This document shows, in pieces, positions 1 through 9,700 of a stretch of 64,000 bases of DNA. How positions within the stretch are numbered: position 1 is the stretch's first letter; every line of letters starts with the position of its first letter. Location: assembly GCA_020052415.1 (NCBI GenBank), contig JAGVPB010000024.1, positions 36,021-100,020 of the forward strand, written 5' to 3'. A program made the position numbers and the translations under genes. The DNA is from Bacteroidales bacterium (GTDB lineage: Bacteria; Bacteroidota; Bacteroidia; Bacteroidales; JAADJA01). The notes under the pieces were generated by a model that had not been told where the DNA came from, ran no database searches, and saw nothing but the letters and a program-made list of their open reading frames with translations.

Positions 1-861
1 CAGAGTAACCGAAATTTGATTTTTATCCCCTATATTACTGCTGATGGTCAGGGCCTGCTTGTAATATTCTATAGCTTTATCACTTTCTCTCAGAGACCGA
101 TGAACATTTCCAATATTATTAAGAATGCCGCCGGGATGCTCACCGTTATACCCTTCCTTCTGAGTCACATTCAGGGCTTTTTCATAATATGACAGGGCCA
201 TGGCATTATCATTGTCGTACCAATAAATGTTGCCGATTGATAATAGGGCATTTACAGTATTTATCAGGTCACCAGTTTCGTTGCTAATATCAAGGGCACG
301 TAAATAATTTTCGAGGGCGATTTCTTTCTTTCCAAGGTTCCGGTAAACCACACCTGCATTTACAAGTGATGTAGCAATCCCTTTTTTATCCCCTGATTCC
401 TCATAAATATTTAATGCATTCAAATGATATTCGAGGGCTTCAGGGTAATTGCCAAGCACTCTGCAAATCTTACCTATACTGTTGGAACATTTTGCCAGGC
501 CATCACGGTTTGATATTTGCTTAAAAATATTTTCAGCCTCAATAAAATAATTAAATGCCTTTACATTCTCGCCTTTCTGCCTGTATCCATCAGCAATCAG
601 ATATAATGCCTTAGCCTGCCTGTATAAATCTTTCACAGACAATGACATTTCAAGGGCATTCTGAGCCAGTTCAAGGGTCTTTTGAGGATTCTGATTAAGA
701 TAACTTTCAGATAAGGTTAAATACAAATCTATTTTCTCAAGCCCGGTGCTGGTCATAATTTTTAATTCCAGTGAATCACCTGCAGACCGGGAAGCCTGTA
801 TATAATTATAACAACAGGTATAAATCAGTATGAGGAGTAGAGAGATAAAGTAATTTTTCAA
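1..861 (-). CDS. TPR-repeat protein, N-terminal part (cut by window edge)
   Basis: The reading frame is open from a TTG at 859-861 to the left edge of the window, so only the first 287 residues are visible. It begins with a short hydrophobic stretch (residues about 4-17, including a Cys pair) that looks like a signal peptide, possibly of a lipoprotein. It then runs through consecutive tetratricopeptide repeats of about 40 residues, with the usual alternation such as ALEYHLNALNIYEESGDKKG. In Bacteroidota such N-terminal TPR arrays are commonly followed by a transmembrane segment and a histidine kinase, LuxR or cyclase output domain. That part would lie beyond the edge and cannot be seen. The nearest ATG in frame is about 35 codons inside, which would remove the hydrophobic leader, so TTG is preferred. 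It is divergent from the tRNA-Arg gene. Confidence 0.75.
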   Translation of the reverse strand, partial: MKNYFISLLLILIYTCCYNYIQASRSAGDSLELKIMTSTGLEKIDLYLTLSESYLNQNPQKTLELAQNALEMSLSVKDLYRQAKALYLIADGYRQKGENVKAFNYFIEAENIFKQISNRDGLAKCSNSIGKICRVLGNYPEALEYHLNALNIYEESGDKKGIATSLVNAGVVYRNLGKKEIALENYLRALDISNETGDLINTVNALLSIGNIYWYDNDNAMALSYYEKALNVTQKEGYNGEHPGGILNNIGNVHRSLRESDKAIEYYKQALTISSNIGDKNQISVTL

Positions 862-945
862 TTGTCAGGAGTTAATTTATTCTCATTCAAATTGTTTAAT
901 TATAATACAAGATCTTTTTAGAGGATTAAACGAGATATTTATAAA

Positions 946-961
946 TTGGTTTGCAAACCAA
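946..961. promoter_or_regulatory. 16-bp perfect palindrome between divergent genes
   Basis: TTGGTTTGCAAACCAA is a perfect dyad. It lies 85 bp upstream of the TPR gene start and about 35 bp before the -33 element of the tRNA-Arg promoter. Its position suits an operator for a dimeric regulator, but no regulator is encoded nearby and only one copy was noticed, so the role is a guess. Confidence 0.3.
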
Positions 962-995
962 GCTATTTTCTATAACAATTTGTAATAATAGCCAC

Positions 996-1025
996 TTGCA
1001 GAATTATGATTAATTGCTAATTTTG
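996..1025 (+). promoter_or_regulatory. Bacteroidota-type promoter for tRNA-Arg
   Basis: A TTG at 996-998 is followed after 19 bp by TAATTTTG at 1018-1025. This matches the Bacteroidota primary sigma factor consensus (TTG or TTTG, about 19 bp, TAnnTTTG). The predicted start is near 1031, giving a leader of roughly 65 nt before the mature tRNA. Confidence 0.6.
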
Positions 1026-1097
1026 CCGCCGTTCGATGATTATGAATAGGTTTATTGGATTATAACTCAAAAAATCATAAATCCTAAATCCTAATGA

Positions 1098-1171
1098 GGT
1101 CCCGTAGCTCAGTTGGATAGAGCAACAGCCTTCTAAGCTGTGGGTCGCGCGTTCGAGTCGCGCCGGGATCA
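1098..1171 (+). tRNA. tRNA-Arg (anticodon TCT)
   Basis: The acceptor stem GGTCCCG pairs with CGGGATC (one G-U), followed by discriminator A at 1171. The D arm has AGCTCAGTTGGATAGAGC, the anticodon loop is CTTCTAA giving anticodon TCT (reads AGA), and the T arm contains GTTCGAGTC. The gene is 74 nt long and CCA is not encoded. The last 16 bases are repeated 100 bp downstream (see the repeat entry). Confidence 0.95.
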
Positions 1172-1331
1172 CTTCCTTTTATTGACCTTTATATTAATCC
1201 GGCGTGGCGAGAAGTTTATCCCGCCCCGGGTCGGATAGTGCGCTAGCTGGCGGGAAGTCGCGCCGGGATCACTTCCTTATATACTTATCAATTCTATGTC
1301 CGGCGCGATGAGAAGTTTATCCCGCCGCGGG
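1156..1331 (+). repeat. Two ~75-bp direct copies of the tRNA-Arg 3' end and its downstream flank
   Basis: The first copy starts in the T arm of the tRNA (1156) and the second at 1256. Both share the 3' tRNA sequence followed by ACTTCCTT, then a diverged stretch of about 20 bp, then TCCGGCG and GAGAAGTTTATCCCGCC. The offset is 100-101 bp. Between the copies, 1226-1256 contains TCGGATAGTGCGCTAGC, which resembles a worn D arm, so the second copy may be a degraded tRNA gene. No integrase gene lies nearby. The remaining spacer to 1531 shows nothing further. Confidence 0.6.
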
Positions 1332-1531
1332 TTAGCTTCATAAACAGCAGGCAAATATTCTCAATAAAATAAATTCATTTTTGAAAAGAGTTTTTAAATA
1401 TATAATCATAGTATCTATTAATTATTTCGTAAAATATTGCCCACGATTCGAAATTAATCCCGTAATTTTATCTCGGATTTTAGAATTCACTGCCTTAATA
1501 ATTTATAAATCAGTAAATTAAAATTTATATT

Positions 1532-4390
1532 ATGAAAAAATCATTTTTAGCAGGATTATTAACATTTGCCTGCATTGGTCTGTCAATTTTGACCTATTCC
1601 CAACCCATCAACTACAATCCTGATGGCACGGTTCCTTTCGATTCAAAGGTAATTCTGGGGAAGCTCGACAACGGGTTAACCTATTACATTCGTGAAAATA
1701 AATACCCCGAGCAAAGAGCCGAGCTTTATCTCCTTGTCAATGCGGGTGCAGTGCAAGAGGATGAGGATCAGAACGGTCTGGCTCACTTTTGCGAACACAT
1801 GGCATTTAACGGTACGAAGAACTTTGAGAAGAAAGAAATTCTGAATTATCTTCAATCAATTGGCATGAAATTCGGCCCTGAAATCAATGCTTTTACCAAT
1901 TCGGATGAAACCAATTACATGCTGCAAAAGGTTCCCACAAACGATCCTCATAATATTGATACTGCATTGATGATCCTTTATGACTGGGCAAATAATATTT
2001 CATTTGAGGACACGGAAATTGATGCGGAAAGAGGCGTTATCCATGAAGAGTGGAGAACGGGCCGCAGTGCTATGTTTCGTATGATGCGCGAAGCAAACAA
2101 GACCCTGTTCAAAGATTCGAAATACGCAACCCATGATGTAATCGGTGATGTAAATCTTATTGACACTTTTCCATACGATGCCTTAAAACGCTTTTACCGT
2201 ACATGGTACAGGCCGGATTTGCAGGCTATTATTGCAGTCGGCGATTTTGACGGAAAACAAATGGAACAAAAAATCAAGGACCTTTTTTCACAGGCTCCAA
2301 AGCCGGTAAATGCTGTCGAACATACGCCCAATCCGGTTCCCGATCATAAGGAATTGCTTGTCACGGTGCAAAAAGATAAGGAAGCACAATATTCAATGAT
2401 AGAACTGGTTTACAAGCACCCTCCGGTTGAAACAAAAAACATGGGATATTACCGTCAAACAATATTACAGGGACTGATTAACAGCATGATGAATTCCCGC
2501 GCACAGGAACTCCTTTTATCCCCTGATCCACCTTTTGTTTACAGCTATACTGCCTATACAAGCATGGTGAGAAATAAGGATGCTTTCCTTTCATTTGCCG
2601 TCGCGAGAAATAATGAGATGCAAAAAGCACTCAAAGCTTTGTTTACAGAAAACGAAAGGGTGAAGCAATTCGGGTTCACACAAACTGAGCTTGATCGTGC
2701 TAAAGCGGATTACCAGAGGAATATTGAAAAACAATTTGCCGAACGCGAAAAACAGGAATCCGACAAATATGTGTGGATTTATTATCAGCATTTTCTTTCT
2801 GATGAACCCACACCCGGAATTGAATTCGAACTTGAATTTAACAAGCAAATAATGACCGGTATCAATCTTGACGAAATCAATAAACTAAGTAATGGTTGGA
2901 TTACTGACGAAAACGTCGTTGTTGCTTTAATGTCGCCTGATAGTCCGGATATTTCGGTTCCAACTGAAGCAGAGGTTTTTGAAATTATTAATTCGGTAAA
3001 GGCGGAAAAAATTACAGCCTGGGTGGATAAAGTCAGCGACCAGCCGATGATAGCAAATGAACCGATGCCAAAAGAAGTTTACAAAACATCCAAAAACAAG
3101 GAACTTGGTACAATTGAATGGAAATTTGAAAACGGCGTTAAAGCAGTTCTTAAGCAAACCGACTTTAAAGAAGATGAAATCCTTATGACAGCATTCAGTT
3201 TCGGAGGCGAATCTCTTTATGAAATCAAGGATATTGTTTCAGCAGAAACTACAGTAGAACTGGCTGAAGAAAGCGGACTCGGTTCATTTAATAAAATCGA
3301 ACTGGATAAAAAATTAGCCGGAAAGATAGTCAATGTCAGCCCGGTTTTATCGGGAACGGATGAAGGATTCAGGGGAAGTTGTTCTCCGCTTGATCTGGAA
3401 ATTCTCCTTCAGGAAATTTACCTGTATTTTACCTCTCCGAGATTTACGGATGCTGCCTTTGAAAGCTACATAGCCCGTATGAAAGGTATTTTGGATAACA
3501 AGTCTGCCGATCCTGAACAGGCTTTATGGGACACAGCTATGGTGACAATGGCAAATTATCATCCCCGTGTCCGACCCTGGACATCGAAATTGCTTGATGA
3601 GGCTGACATCAATAGGAGCAGGGCAATTTTTAAAGAAAGATTTGGCGATCCGGGAAGCTTTACTTTTTATTTTGTCGGAAACATCAATCCGGAAACTGCA
3701 AAGCCTCTCATGGAGAAATATCTTGGAGGACTACCCAAAGTTACACGTACGGAAACCTGGAAGGATAACGGTGTAAGACCTCCTGAAGGTAAAGTCAGCA
3801 AAACCATCCTCCGGCACATGAAAGACCCCAAAGGAACGGTATATATTGAATATACAGGCACAACCGATTATGATGATTTTCAGTTGAGGCTTAATTTTTC
3901 AGCTTTGGCCGACATTCTTGAAATCAGGTATGTAGAGACCATAAGGGAAGAAGAAGGCGGAACTTATGGCGCAGCCGTGATGGATAACCTTATGAAATAT
4001 CCTTATGAATCATACAAACTAACTATATTCTTCGATTGTGATCCGAAGAATGCAGATCACCTGAAAGAGATTGTGTATAAGGAAATCGAAAAACTGAAGA
4101 CCGAAGGGCCGGCAGAAAAGGATTATACAGGTGTGAAAGAAAACAAATTAAAGACCTATAAGGAAAATATCAGGAAGAACCAATACTGGCTGAACTTTAT
4201 AAGGAATCATGATTATATGCAAACGGAAACTTCAGAATTGCTGAAATACGAAGATTACGTGAACAATCTGACCATCGAAGGATTGAAACAGGCTGCCAAC
4301 CAATTCTTTAAGGGCAATGTTGTTGAAATTTTACTGTTGCCTGAAAACATGGAAGATGATGACGAAAATCCTATGATGAAGAACAATTGA
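1532..4390 (+). CDS. M16 family zinc metalloprotease (pitrilysin-like)
   Basis: This 952-residue protein has a Lys-rich N terminus and hydrophobic core (residues 1-24) typical of a signal peptide, so it probably acts in the periplasm or at the outer membrane. The inverted zinc motif HxxEH appears as HFCEHM near residue 85, with the distal Glu in the segment around ERGVIHEEW (about residue 165). The length fits a two-lobe M16 enzyme with an active N-terminal half and an inactive C-terminal half. Family members degrade peptides inside a closed chamber; the substrate here is unknown. A transcript of one gene is likely: the next gene runs convergently, and the 150 bp after the stop are word-repeat DNA. 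Confidence 0.92.
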   Translation: MKKSFLAGLLTFACIGLSILTYSQPINYNPDGTVPFDSKVILGKLDNGLTYYIRENKYPEQRAELYLLVNAGAVQEDEDQNGLAHFCEHMAFNGTKNFEKKEILNYLQSIGMKFGPEINAFTNSDETNYMLQKVPTNDPHNIDTALMILYDWANNISFEDTEIDAERGVIHEEWRTGRSAMFRMMREANKTLFKDSKYATHDVIGDVNLIDTFPYDALKRFYRTWYRPDLQAIIAVGDFDGKQMEQKIKDLFSQAPKPVNAVEHTPNPVPDHKELLVTVQKDKEAQYSMIELVYKHPPVETKNMGYYRQTILQGLINSMMNSRAQELLLSPDPPFVYSYTAYTSMVRNKDAFLSFAVARNNEMQKALKALFTENERVKQFGFTQTELDRAKADYQRNIEKQFAEREKQESDKYVWIYYQHFLSDEPTPGIEFELEFNKQIMTGINLDEINKLSNGWITDENVVVALMSPDSPDISVPTEAEVFEIINSVKAEKITAWVDKVSDQPMIANEPMPKEVYKTSKNKELGTIEWKFENGVKAVLKQTDFKEDEILMTAFSFGGESLYEIKDIVSAETTVELAEESGLGSFNKIELDKKLAGKIVNVSPVLSGTDEGFRGSCSPLDLEILLQEIYLYFTSPRFTDAAFESYIARMKGILDNKSADPEQALWDTAMVTMANYHPRVRPWTSKLLDEADINRSRAIFKERFGDPGSFTFYFVGNINPETAKPLMEKYLGGLPKVTRTETWKDNGVRPPEGKVSKTILRHMKDPKGTVYIEYTGTTDYDDFQLRLNFSALADILEIRYVETIREEEGGTYGAAVMDNLMKYPYESYKLTIFFDCDPKNADHLKEIVYKEIEKLKTEGPAEKDYTGVKENKLKTYKENIRKNQYWLNFIRNHDYMQTETSELLKYEDYVNNLTIEGLKQAANQFFKGNVVEILLLPENMEDDDENPMMKNN

Positions 4391-4434
4391 ATTAAGAATA
4401 ACGAACTACCGGGAAATGGTTAAAAAATACTGAA

Positions 4435-4626
4435 CTCAGAACACGGAACACAAAACACTGAACCCGGAACACGGAACTCAAAACCCTGAACCAGCAACAA
4501 GTAACCAACAACCAGTCGGCAATGAACAGGCGGCAAAGTCACACCTACAACTCAAACCCACCTCCATGTCGAAGCGAAGCGAAGATCCCGCCAACGGCGG
4601 GGCTCCCAGCTCCACGCTCATTTTCA
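4435..4626 (-). repeat. Degenerate word-repeat block overlapping the cyclase 3' end
   Basis: From 4435 to about 4515 the DNA is built from variants of AACACGGAACTC and AACCCTGAACC. From about 4515 to 4626 it matches the modular repeat also found at 11.9 kb and 42.9-43.1 kb. Read on the minus strand, this has a GGAGC-rich module, a linker ending CTTTGCCGCCTG, then a word-repeat tail. Relative to the 11.9-kb copy it carries an extra segment of about 41 bp containing GAAGCGAAGCGAAG and the palindrome CCCGCC-GGCGGG. The block includes the stop codon and last codons of the cyclase gene. Confidence 0.65.
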
Positions 4627-6557
4627 TGCTCTACGATGTACATATCTATTTCGCCTTTATTCTTGGCCTCAATCTTCCCGCGATATGAGCAGGTGAATTG
4701 ATCTTTTATCAGATTATAGGTAGTACCGGAAATATTTACCTGTCCCGGAATACCGCTCGATTCCATTCGGCTGGCTGTATTAACGGCATCGCCCCAGATG
4801 TCGTATGCGAATTTATTCTTGCCAACAACTCCTGCAATTACAGGCCCTGTGTGTATTCCAATCCTCAGTTCCCAATAATCCTTTCCACTGGCTTCCCGTT
4901 CGGATTTCAACTTTTCCATGTATTCCTTGATTTCCAGCGAGGCTTTTACAACATCAACCGGATTGGTTTGATTAGTCACAGGTATTCCACCGGCACACAT
5001 GTATGCATCTCCAATGGTCTTTATTTTTTCAAGATTGTGTTTGTCAATGATCCTGTCAAACTCCATAAAACACTGATTAAGTTCCTCAACAAGCTCTTGC
5101 GGTGTAAGCTTTTCAGCTATTTTCGTAAATCCTTTGAAGTCGGTAAACAAAACTGAAACGGTATCATAATGCTTTGGCGTAGCCGACCCTTTCTGTTTTA
5201 ATTCTTCAGCAGTTTCATAAGGCAGGATATTTAGCAGCAGCTTGTCCGAACGCTCCTTTTCATCTTCAATGATCTTCTTGGTTTTTCTAACGTATTTGTA
5301 CCGGTTGAACAATCCAATGACCACGATCAGGAGAAGAATCCCGGTAAGGACTGAGGCATTGCGAATTATTTTTTGCCTTTTGATATCGAGTTCCTGCAAG
5401 GCTTTATCCTTGGTAAGAAGATCAATCTGTCCCTGTTTCTTTTCAAGGTCAAAATTTAAAGTCATCGCCTGCAATCGTTTATCCATTTCGGCATTGTATA
5501 AAGTGTCCTTAATGCCTGTGAACAAAGTCTGGTACTTAAAGGCATTTTGAAAATCGGATAATTTGAAATAGGAAAGAGCCAAGCCTTCATAAGCATCTTT
5601 GAGTTCATAATCAGCCCCGATGTTTTCTGCGATGGACCGGGCTTCCTGGTAAGTTTTAGCAGCAGAATGAAAATCCTCCTTCATTTCATAAGTAGTAGCG
5701 AGACCAAGCAGCGATTGTGCCATTTCAAGTCTTGCATTGAGGCTTTTTGCTTTTTCAAAAGCTTCCTTTTGTTTTCTGATTGCCGTGTCGTAATCTTTGC
5801 GCTTGGCATACACTTTTCCAATATTATTCAAGGCATAGGAAACATTCCCGCTTTGTGATTTTTGATATGCAACAAGGGATTTGTCGAAATAATACAGCGC
5901 CGAATCATCCTTATCCCTTTCGAGATAAATTTCTCCAATATTTACAGATGAGGTTCCAATGGCGTCATTATCCCCAAGTTCTTCACTTAAGGGTAAAGCT
6001 TTTAAATAATATTCAAGTGCCAGATTATGGGTTGCTTTCTTATTGAAATAAACTGCCCCAAGATTTACCAGCGCAGTCGCTATCCTCAGTTTATCATTGA
6101 TTTCCTCCGAAACACGAAGAGATTCCAGATAATTGACAACTGCCTTGTTATCATCTCCCTGGTTGAAATAAATGGCTCCGATATTGTTCAGCATGTTGGC
6201 AACCCCTTGTTTGTCATCGATTGAATCGAATGTAGCTTTTGATTGTTGCCAGTAGTTAATGGTTTCAAGGTATTCTCCCTGGAAATAATAACTCATTCCA
6301 ATATATTTCAGCGACAATGCCACATCTTTTTTCGATCCCAGCCTTTCCGCAATTTCCTTAGCTTCCATGCCGAACCGGATTGATTCTGCAGGCGAGGCTC
6401 GGGAATAATATTTACTGAGAGCAATTAAGATATTCACCTTTACAGTATCCTCCTTAGCCGATCCCAATAAGGTTTTCAGGCTGTCACCCGGATTGTTTTG
6501 TGCAAGGATTAATGCAAATTGAAAAATAATTAAAAGGCTTAACAGAAATCTTCGCAT
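4545..6557 (-). CDS. TPR-containing membrane adenylate cyclase (class III)
   Basis: The 670-residue protein has a signal peptide (1-19), about seven tetratricopeptide repeats (residues ~30-350), a coiled segment, one transmembrane helix (~398-417) and a class III nucleotide cyclase domain (~455-640). The metal-binding Asp residues are in VLFTDFKGFT and IGDAYMCAG. The Lys before IGDAY and the Asp of YDIWGDAVN are the ATP-specifying pair, and the Asn/Arg of NTASRMES are the transition-state residues, so the product is predicted to be cAMP. The TPR part faces the periplasm and the cyclase the cytoplasm. The normal domain end is near YIVE; the last ~25 residues (Gly/Ser-rich) are encoded by intergenic repeat DNA, so this tail is probably a late addition after loss of the original stop. 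Confidence 0.9.
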   Translation of the reverse strand: MRRFLLSLLIIFQFALILAQNNPGDSLKTLLGSAKEDTVKVNILIALSKYYSRASPAESIRFGMEAKEIAERLGSKKDVALSLKYIGMSYYFQGEYLETINYWQQSKATFDSIDDKQGVANMLNNIGAIYFNQGDDNKAVVNYLESLRVSEEINDKLRIATALVNLGAVYFNKKATHNLALEYYLKALPLSEELGDNDAIGTSSVNIGEIYLERDKDDSALYYFDKSLVAYQKSQSGNVSYALNNIGKVYAKRKDYDTAIRKQKEAFEKAKSLNARLEMAQSLLGLATTYEMKEDFHSAAKTYQEARSIAENIGADYELKDAYEGLALSYFKLSDFQNAFKYQTLFTGIKDTLYNAEMDKRLQAMTLNFDLEKKQGQIDLLTKDKALQELDIKRQKIIRNASVLTGILLLIVVIGLFNRYKYVRKTKKIIEDEKERSDKLLLNILPYETAEELKQKGSATPKHYDTVSVLFTDFKGFTKIAEKLTPQELVEELNQCFMEFDRIIDKHNLEKIKTIGDAYMCAGGIPVTNQTNPVDVVKASLEIKEYMEKLKSEREASGKDYWELRIGIHTGPVIAGVVGKNKFAYDIWGDAVNTASRMESSGIPGQVNISGTTYNLIKDQFTCSYRGKIEAKNKGEIDMYIVEHENERGAGSPAVGGIFASLRHGGGFEL

Positions 6558-6656
6558 TATTACCGCATTTAATCACTTAAGTGTTTATCACAATACCTGA
6601 AAAATCAATAATTCAAGATCAATCATGTATCCTGCCTTTCATGACAGGAACTTAAC

Positions 6657-6692
6657 AAAAAAAAGAGGGATTTGTTAAAACCCCTCCCTTTT
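6657..6692 (-). terminator. Probable intrinsic terminator of the subtilase gene
   Basis: On the minus strand, AAAAGGGAGGGG, a short TTTTAACAAA loop region and CCCTCTTTTTTTT form a bulged GC-containing hairpin ending in eight T. It lies 20-55 bp past the stop at 6713. The stem has bulges, so it is less certain than the 35.3-kb terminator. Confidence 0.5.
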
Positions 6693-6712
6693 ATATGATT
6701 TTCTAAAATTTG

Positions 6713-9700
6713 TTATTTTCTAATAATCCTGAACAATTTTTGTTCGTCAATAAGTTTCAGCCGGATAATGTAAACACCGGATTTCATCACTGAAAAATCA
6801 ATTTCCAGTATTGATTCTGATAGGTCAATTATATATGCAGGGCAAACATTGCCAAAAAGGTCATAAACGATAACATCCTTACCTGTAACCATTTCTTCAC
6901 CAATGTTAATATAAACTTTATCCGATGTCGGATTGGGATAAGCAACAAAATCCTGAAGCTGAATAATCGAATCTTCATCAGGATTGATCAGTTCCGATGA
7001 TTTATTGCATTTTGCAGATGAGGAACTGGCATTCGATGCAGTTGATGATTTATGATTGCCATTCCAGCTTTTTACTGACCAGGTTAATTTATTTCCATCG
7101 AATCTTGCATCCCAGGTGCCTGTTCCGGGCATAAATAACTCCGGTTGCATACTGTTTTCGAAATAACCCTGACCAGTCAGTTTATTATCCGGTCCAATAG
7201 GGACAAAAACAGGAGTAGCATTGTCATTTTGATAGGCAAAATGAGCAATGTAAGTAAATCCGGCATTATCCGGTGGTATTTGTTCCACACAAATCAGGCT
7301 TGTCTTTACATTCTTTGTACCCGGCCCATAAGGATTTACATAAAGTGTCCCATTGATGACGGTAAAAGTATAATTATTTGCACTAGCCGCCGGTATGATC
7401 TGATAAACACCGGCAGAACCGGCATAAGCAGGACTCAGGCTAAAAGTTAGTGAAGTAACTACTGATGAATTTTCGCCATTGACAAATCCGCTGAAAGTCG
7501 CTGTAAAAGATGGTAACGGCGATCCCTTGTCTATAACTTTGTTGTCTGCTTTCACTGTTGCGATAGCTTGATTTATGACCAGGATTCCATTGGTACTTCC
7601 CGTATAATTTTGTTCATTCGTAATAGCTGTAACGATGTATGAACCGGCATCTTTTGGATTGCCCGAATAGGATACTATAACCGATAATCCGGTAGGCACT
7701 GTAGTAACTGAGGCAGCTTTGATTGTCCCATCATAGGTATGATCAAGGTCTCCAAGAACTAATGTCGCATCTGCCGGTTGAATAATTAAAGTTGCCACAG
7801 CCGATCCCAAATAATTCAGATCATTGATTGTGGCTGCGACGTTGTAAATCCCTGCATTCACAGGTGGAATTGTGTCGCCATTAAAAGTAAAATCAACATT
7901 AAGGTCTGGCGGTACTGTCGAGACGACAGGTAACTTTTCATTTCCATCATAGATTTGTGTGAGACTTTCTTCGTTAAAAGCAATTGTTGCCTGTGCTGGC
8001 GTAATAGTCAGAATTCCGAGACCATACGACACATTGAAGTTATTCGTAAGAAATCCTCCCGGTACGATCAAATGCTGACCAACGGTATTTCCGGTAATCA
8101 AACTGATTGACCGGAGGTTAATGGTTCCCACAGAATCGCCGGCAAGAATGGCAATGTCACCCTCCCCTAAGATCACGATGGTTTCGTTGTTGCTGTTTGC
8201 ATTGATTGTTGTGGCATTTACAAGAGCCGTGGCATTGACCAGGGCAGTCGCGTTTACCAGTGCTGTCGCGCTGATCAGGTTACCGTCCTCATCGTAAGTA
8301 TTGACCAAAGCCGTTCCATTTACAAGAGCCGTGGCATTGACCAGTGCTGTTCCATTCACAAGGGCCGTGGCGTTAACAAGCGCAGTAGCATCAAGTAATG
8401 CCTGTGGATCTATCAGTGTGCCATTCACAAGAGCAGTAGCATTAACCAGTGCCGTGGCTTCTGAAATCAGAAAGCTCTTATTTACCAAAGCTGTAGCATC
8501 CAAAAGCGGTTCGCCAAATTCATTCACCAATGCCGTTGCATTTACAAGGGCAGTTGCGTTGACAAGTGCAGTTGCATGCATCTGTTGTAATGAAGATGTA
8601 ATGGCTTCCTGATCCGCCTCAGTTATTACTACATTGCTGTCCGGATCAATGGTATTGTTATTGAAAAAATAGGTAAAATCAATGCCCGAAACAGAATCTC
8701 CATAGACAAATGTTGTGTCTTTTGGCTGAATCAACAGCTCCATTTTTTCAATCGAAAGCAAACCGTTAATAAAAACAAAATTGTACTGGTTCAATAAAGC
8801 AATGTCAAGTGTATCGGTTGCGGTAATTGCGCTTTCGGGATTGAGGGGATCGCCCGCAGAAGGCTCTATTTCCCATAATCCCGTATTACTAAGCGAAGTG
8901 GCAACGGTAGTGAATGGGATATCCTTAATTCTTGTTATCCTGTTTGCACTGATCCCGCTTGAGTCAATCGGCATACTTCCATTTATGCTTTCGATGGAAT
9001 AGTTTGCAGTAAATTCGGGAAGTATTTCACCATATTTTTTTGACTTGTCATCAATGGTAATGAGAACCGTTTCTTTTGTGTCGAAATACAATGGATTGGA
9101 AAGCCCTCCATCTGATCCGTTTGTTCCGTCCATAGGTGGATTATAAACCTGTATAGGATTGTACAATCCGGTAAATTCAGGAACTGTGCCTGTGAGTGTC
9201 GTACCATTAACGATGGCAGTACCTGATTCAAGAGGCACACCACTAAAATAGATTACAGAACCATCGGTAAAATAATTTCCGGTTACTGTAATTTCTATGG
9301 GTTGATCTCCGGGAACAAAGGTTGTATCATATTGAAGCCCGGTTAAGTAGGGCGAAGGGTTAGCCATTATCAGTAATGCTGCATCTGCCTGAATAAATCC
9401 GTATCCGGTCGAATAATCAAATCCCGGTGTATTCATGTCAAGGGCTGTATTTACCAGAGTGGCTTTTATTTGATCGGGTGAAAATGCATCTCCATAAAAT
9501 TTTGATCTGCCTTCCATGATCAATGCTGCAACTCCTGCTGCGTGGGGCGCAGCGGCAGAAGTGCCAAAAAAGTTTGGAAAAGGATCGCCGTCAATGTTCA
9601 CACCACCCAACTCAACTGTGGTATTAACACCATTAGGTGCGGTGATCTCCGGTTTGTTTCTTACCATTCCATTCACAGGGGTACCGCCAACCGAAGAAAA

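Noticed and set aside
8215..8584. CRISPR-like or tandem DNA repeat array
   Set aside because: The repeat unit is 18 bp, in frame and conserved at the protein level with varied codons; there are no spacers of constant length and no cas genes.
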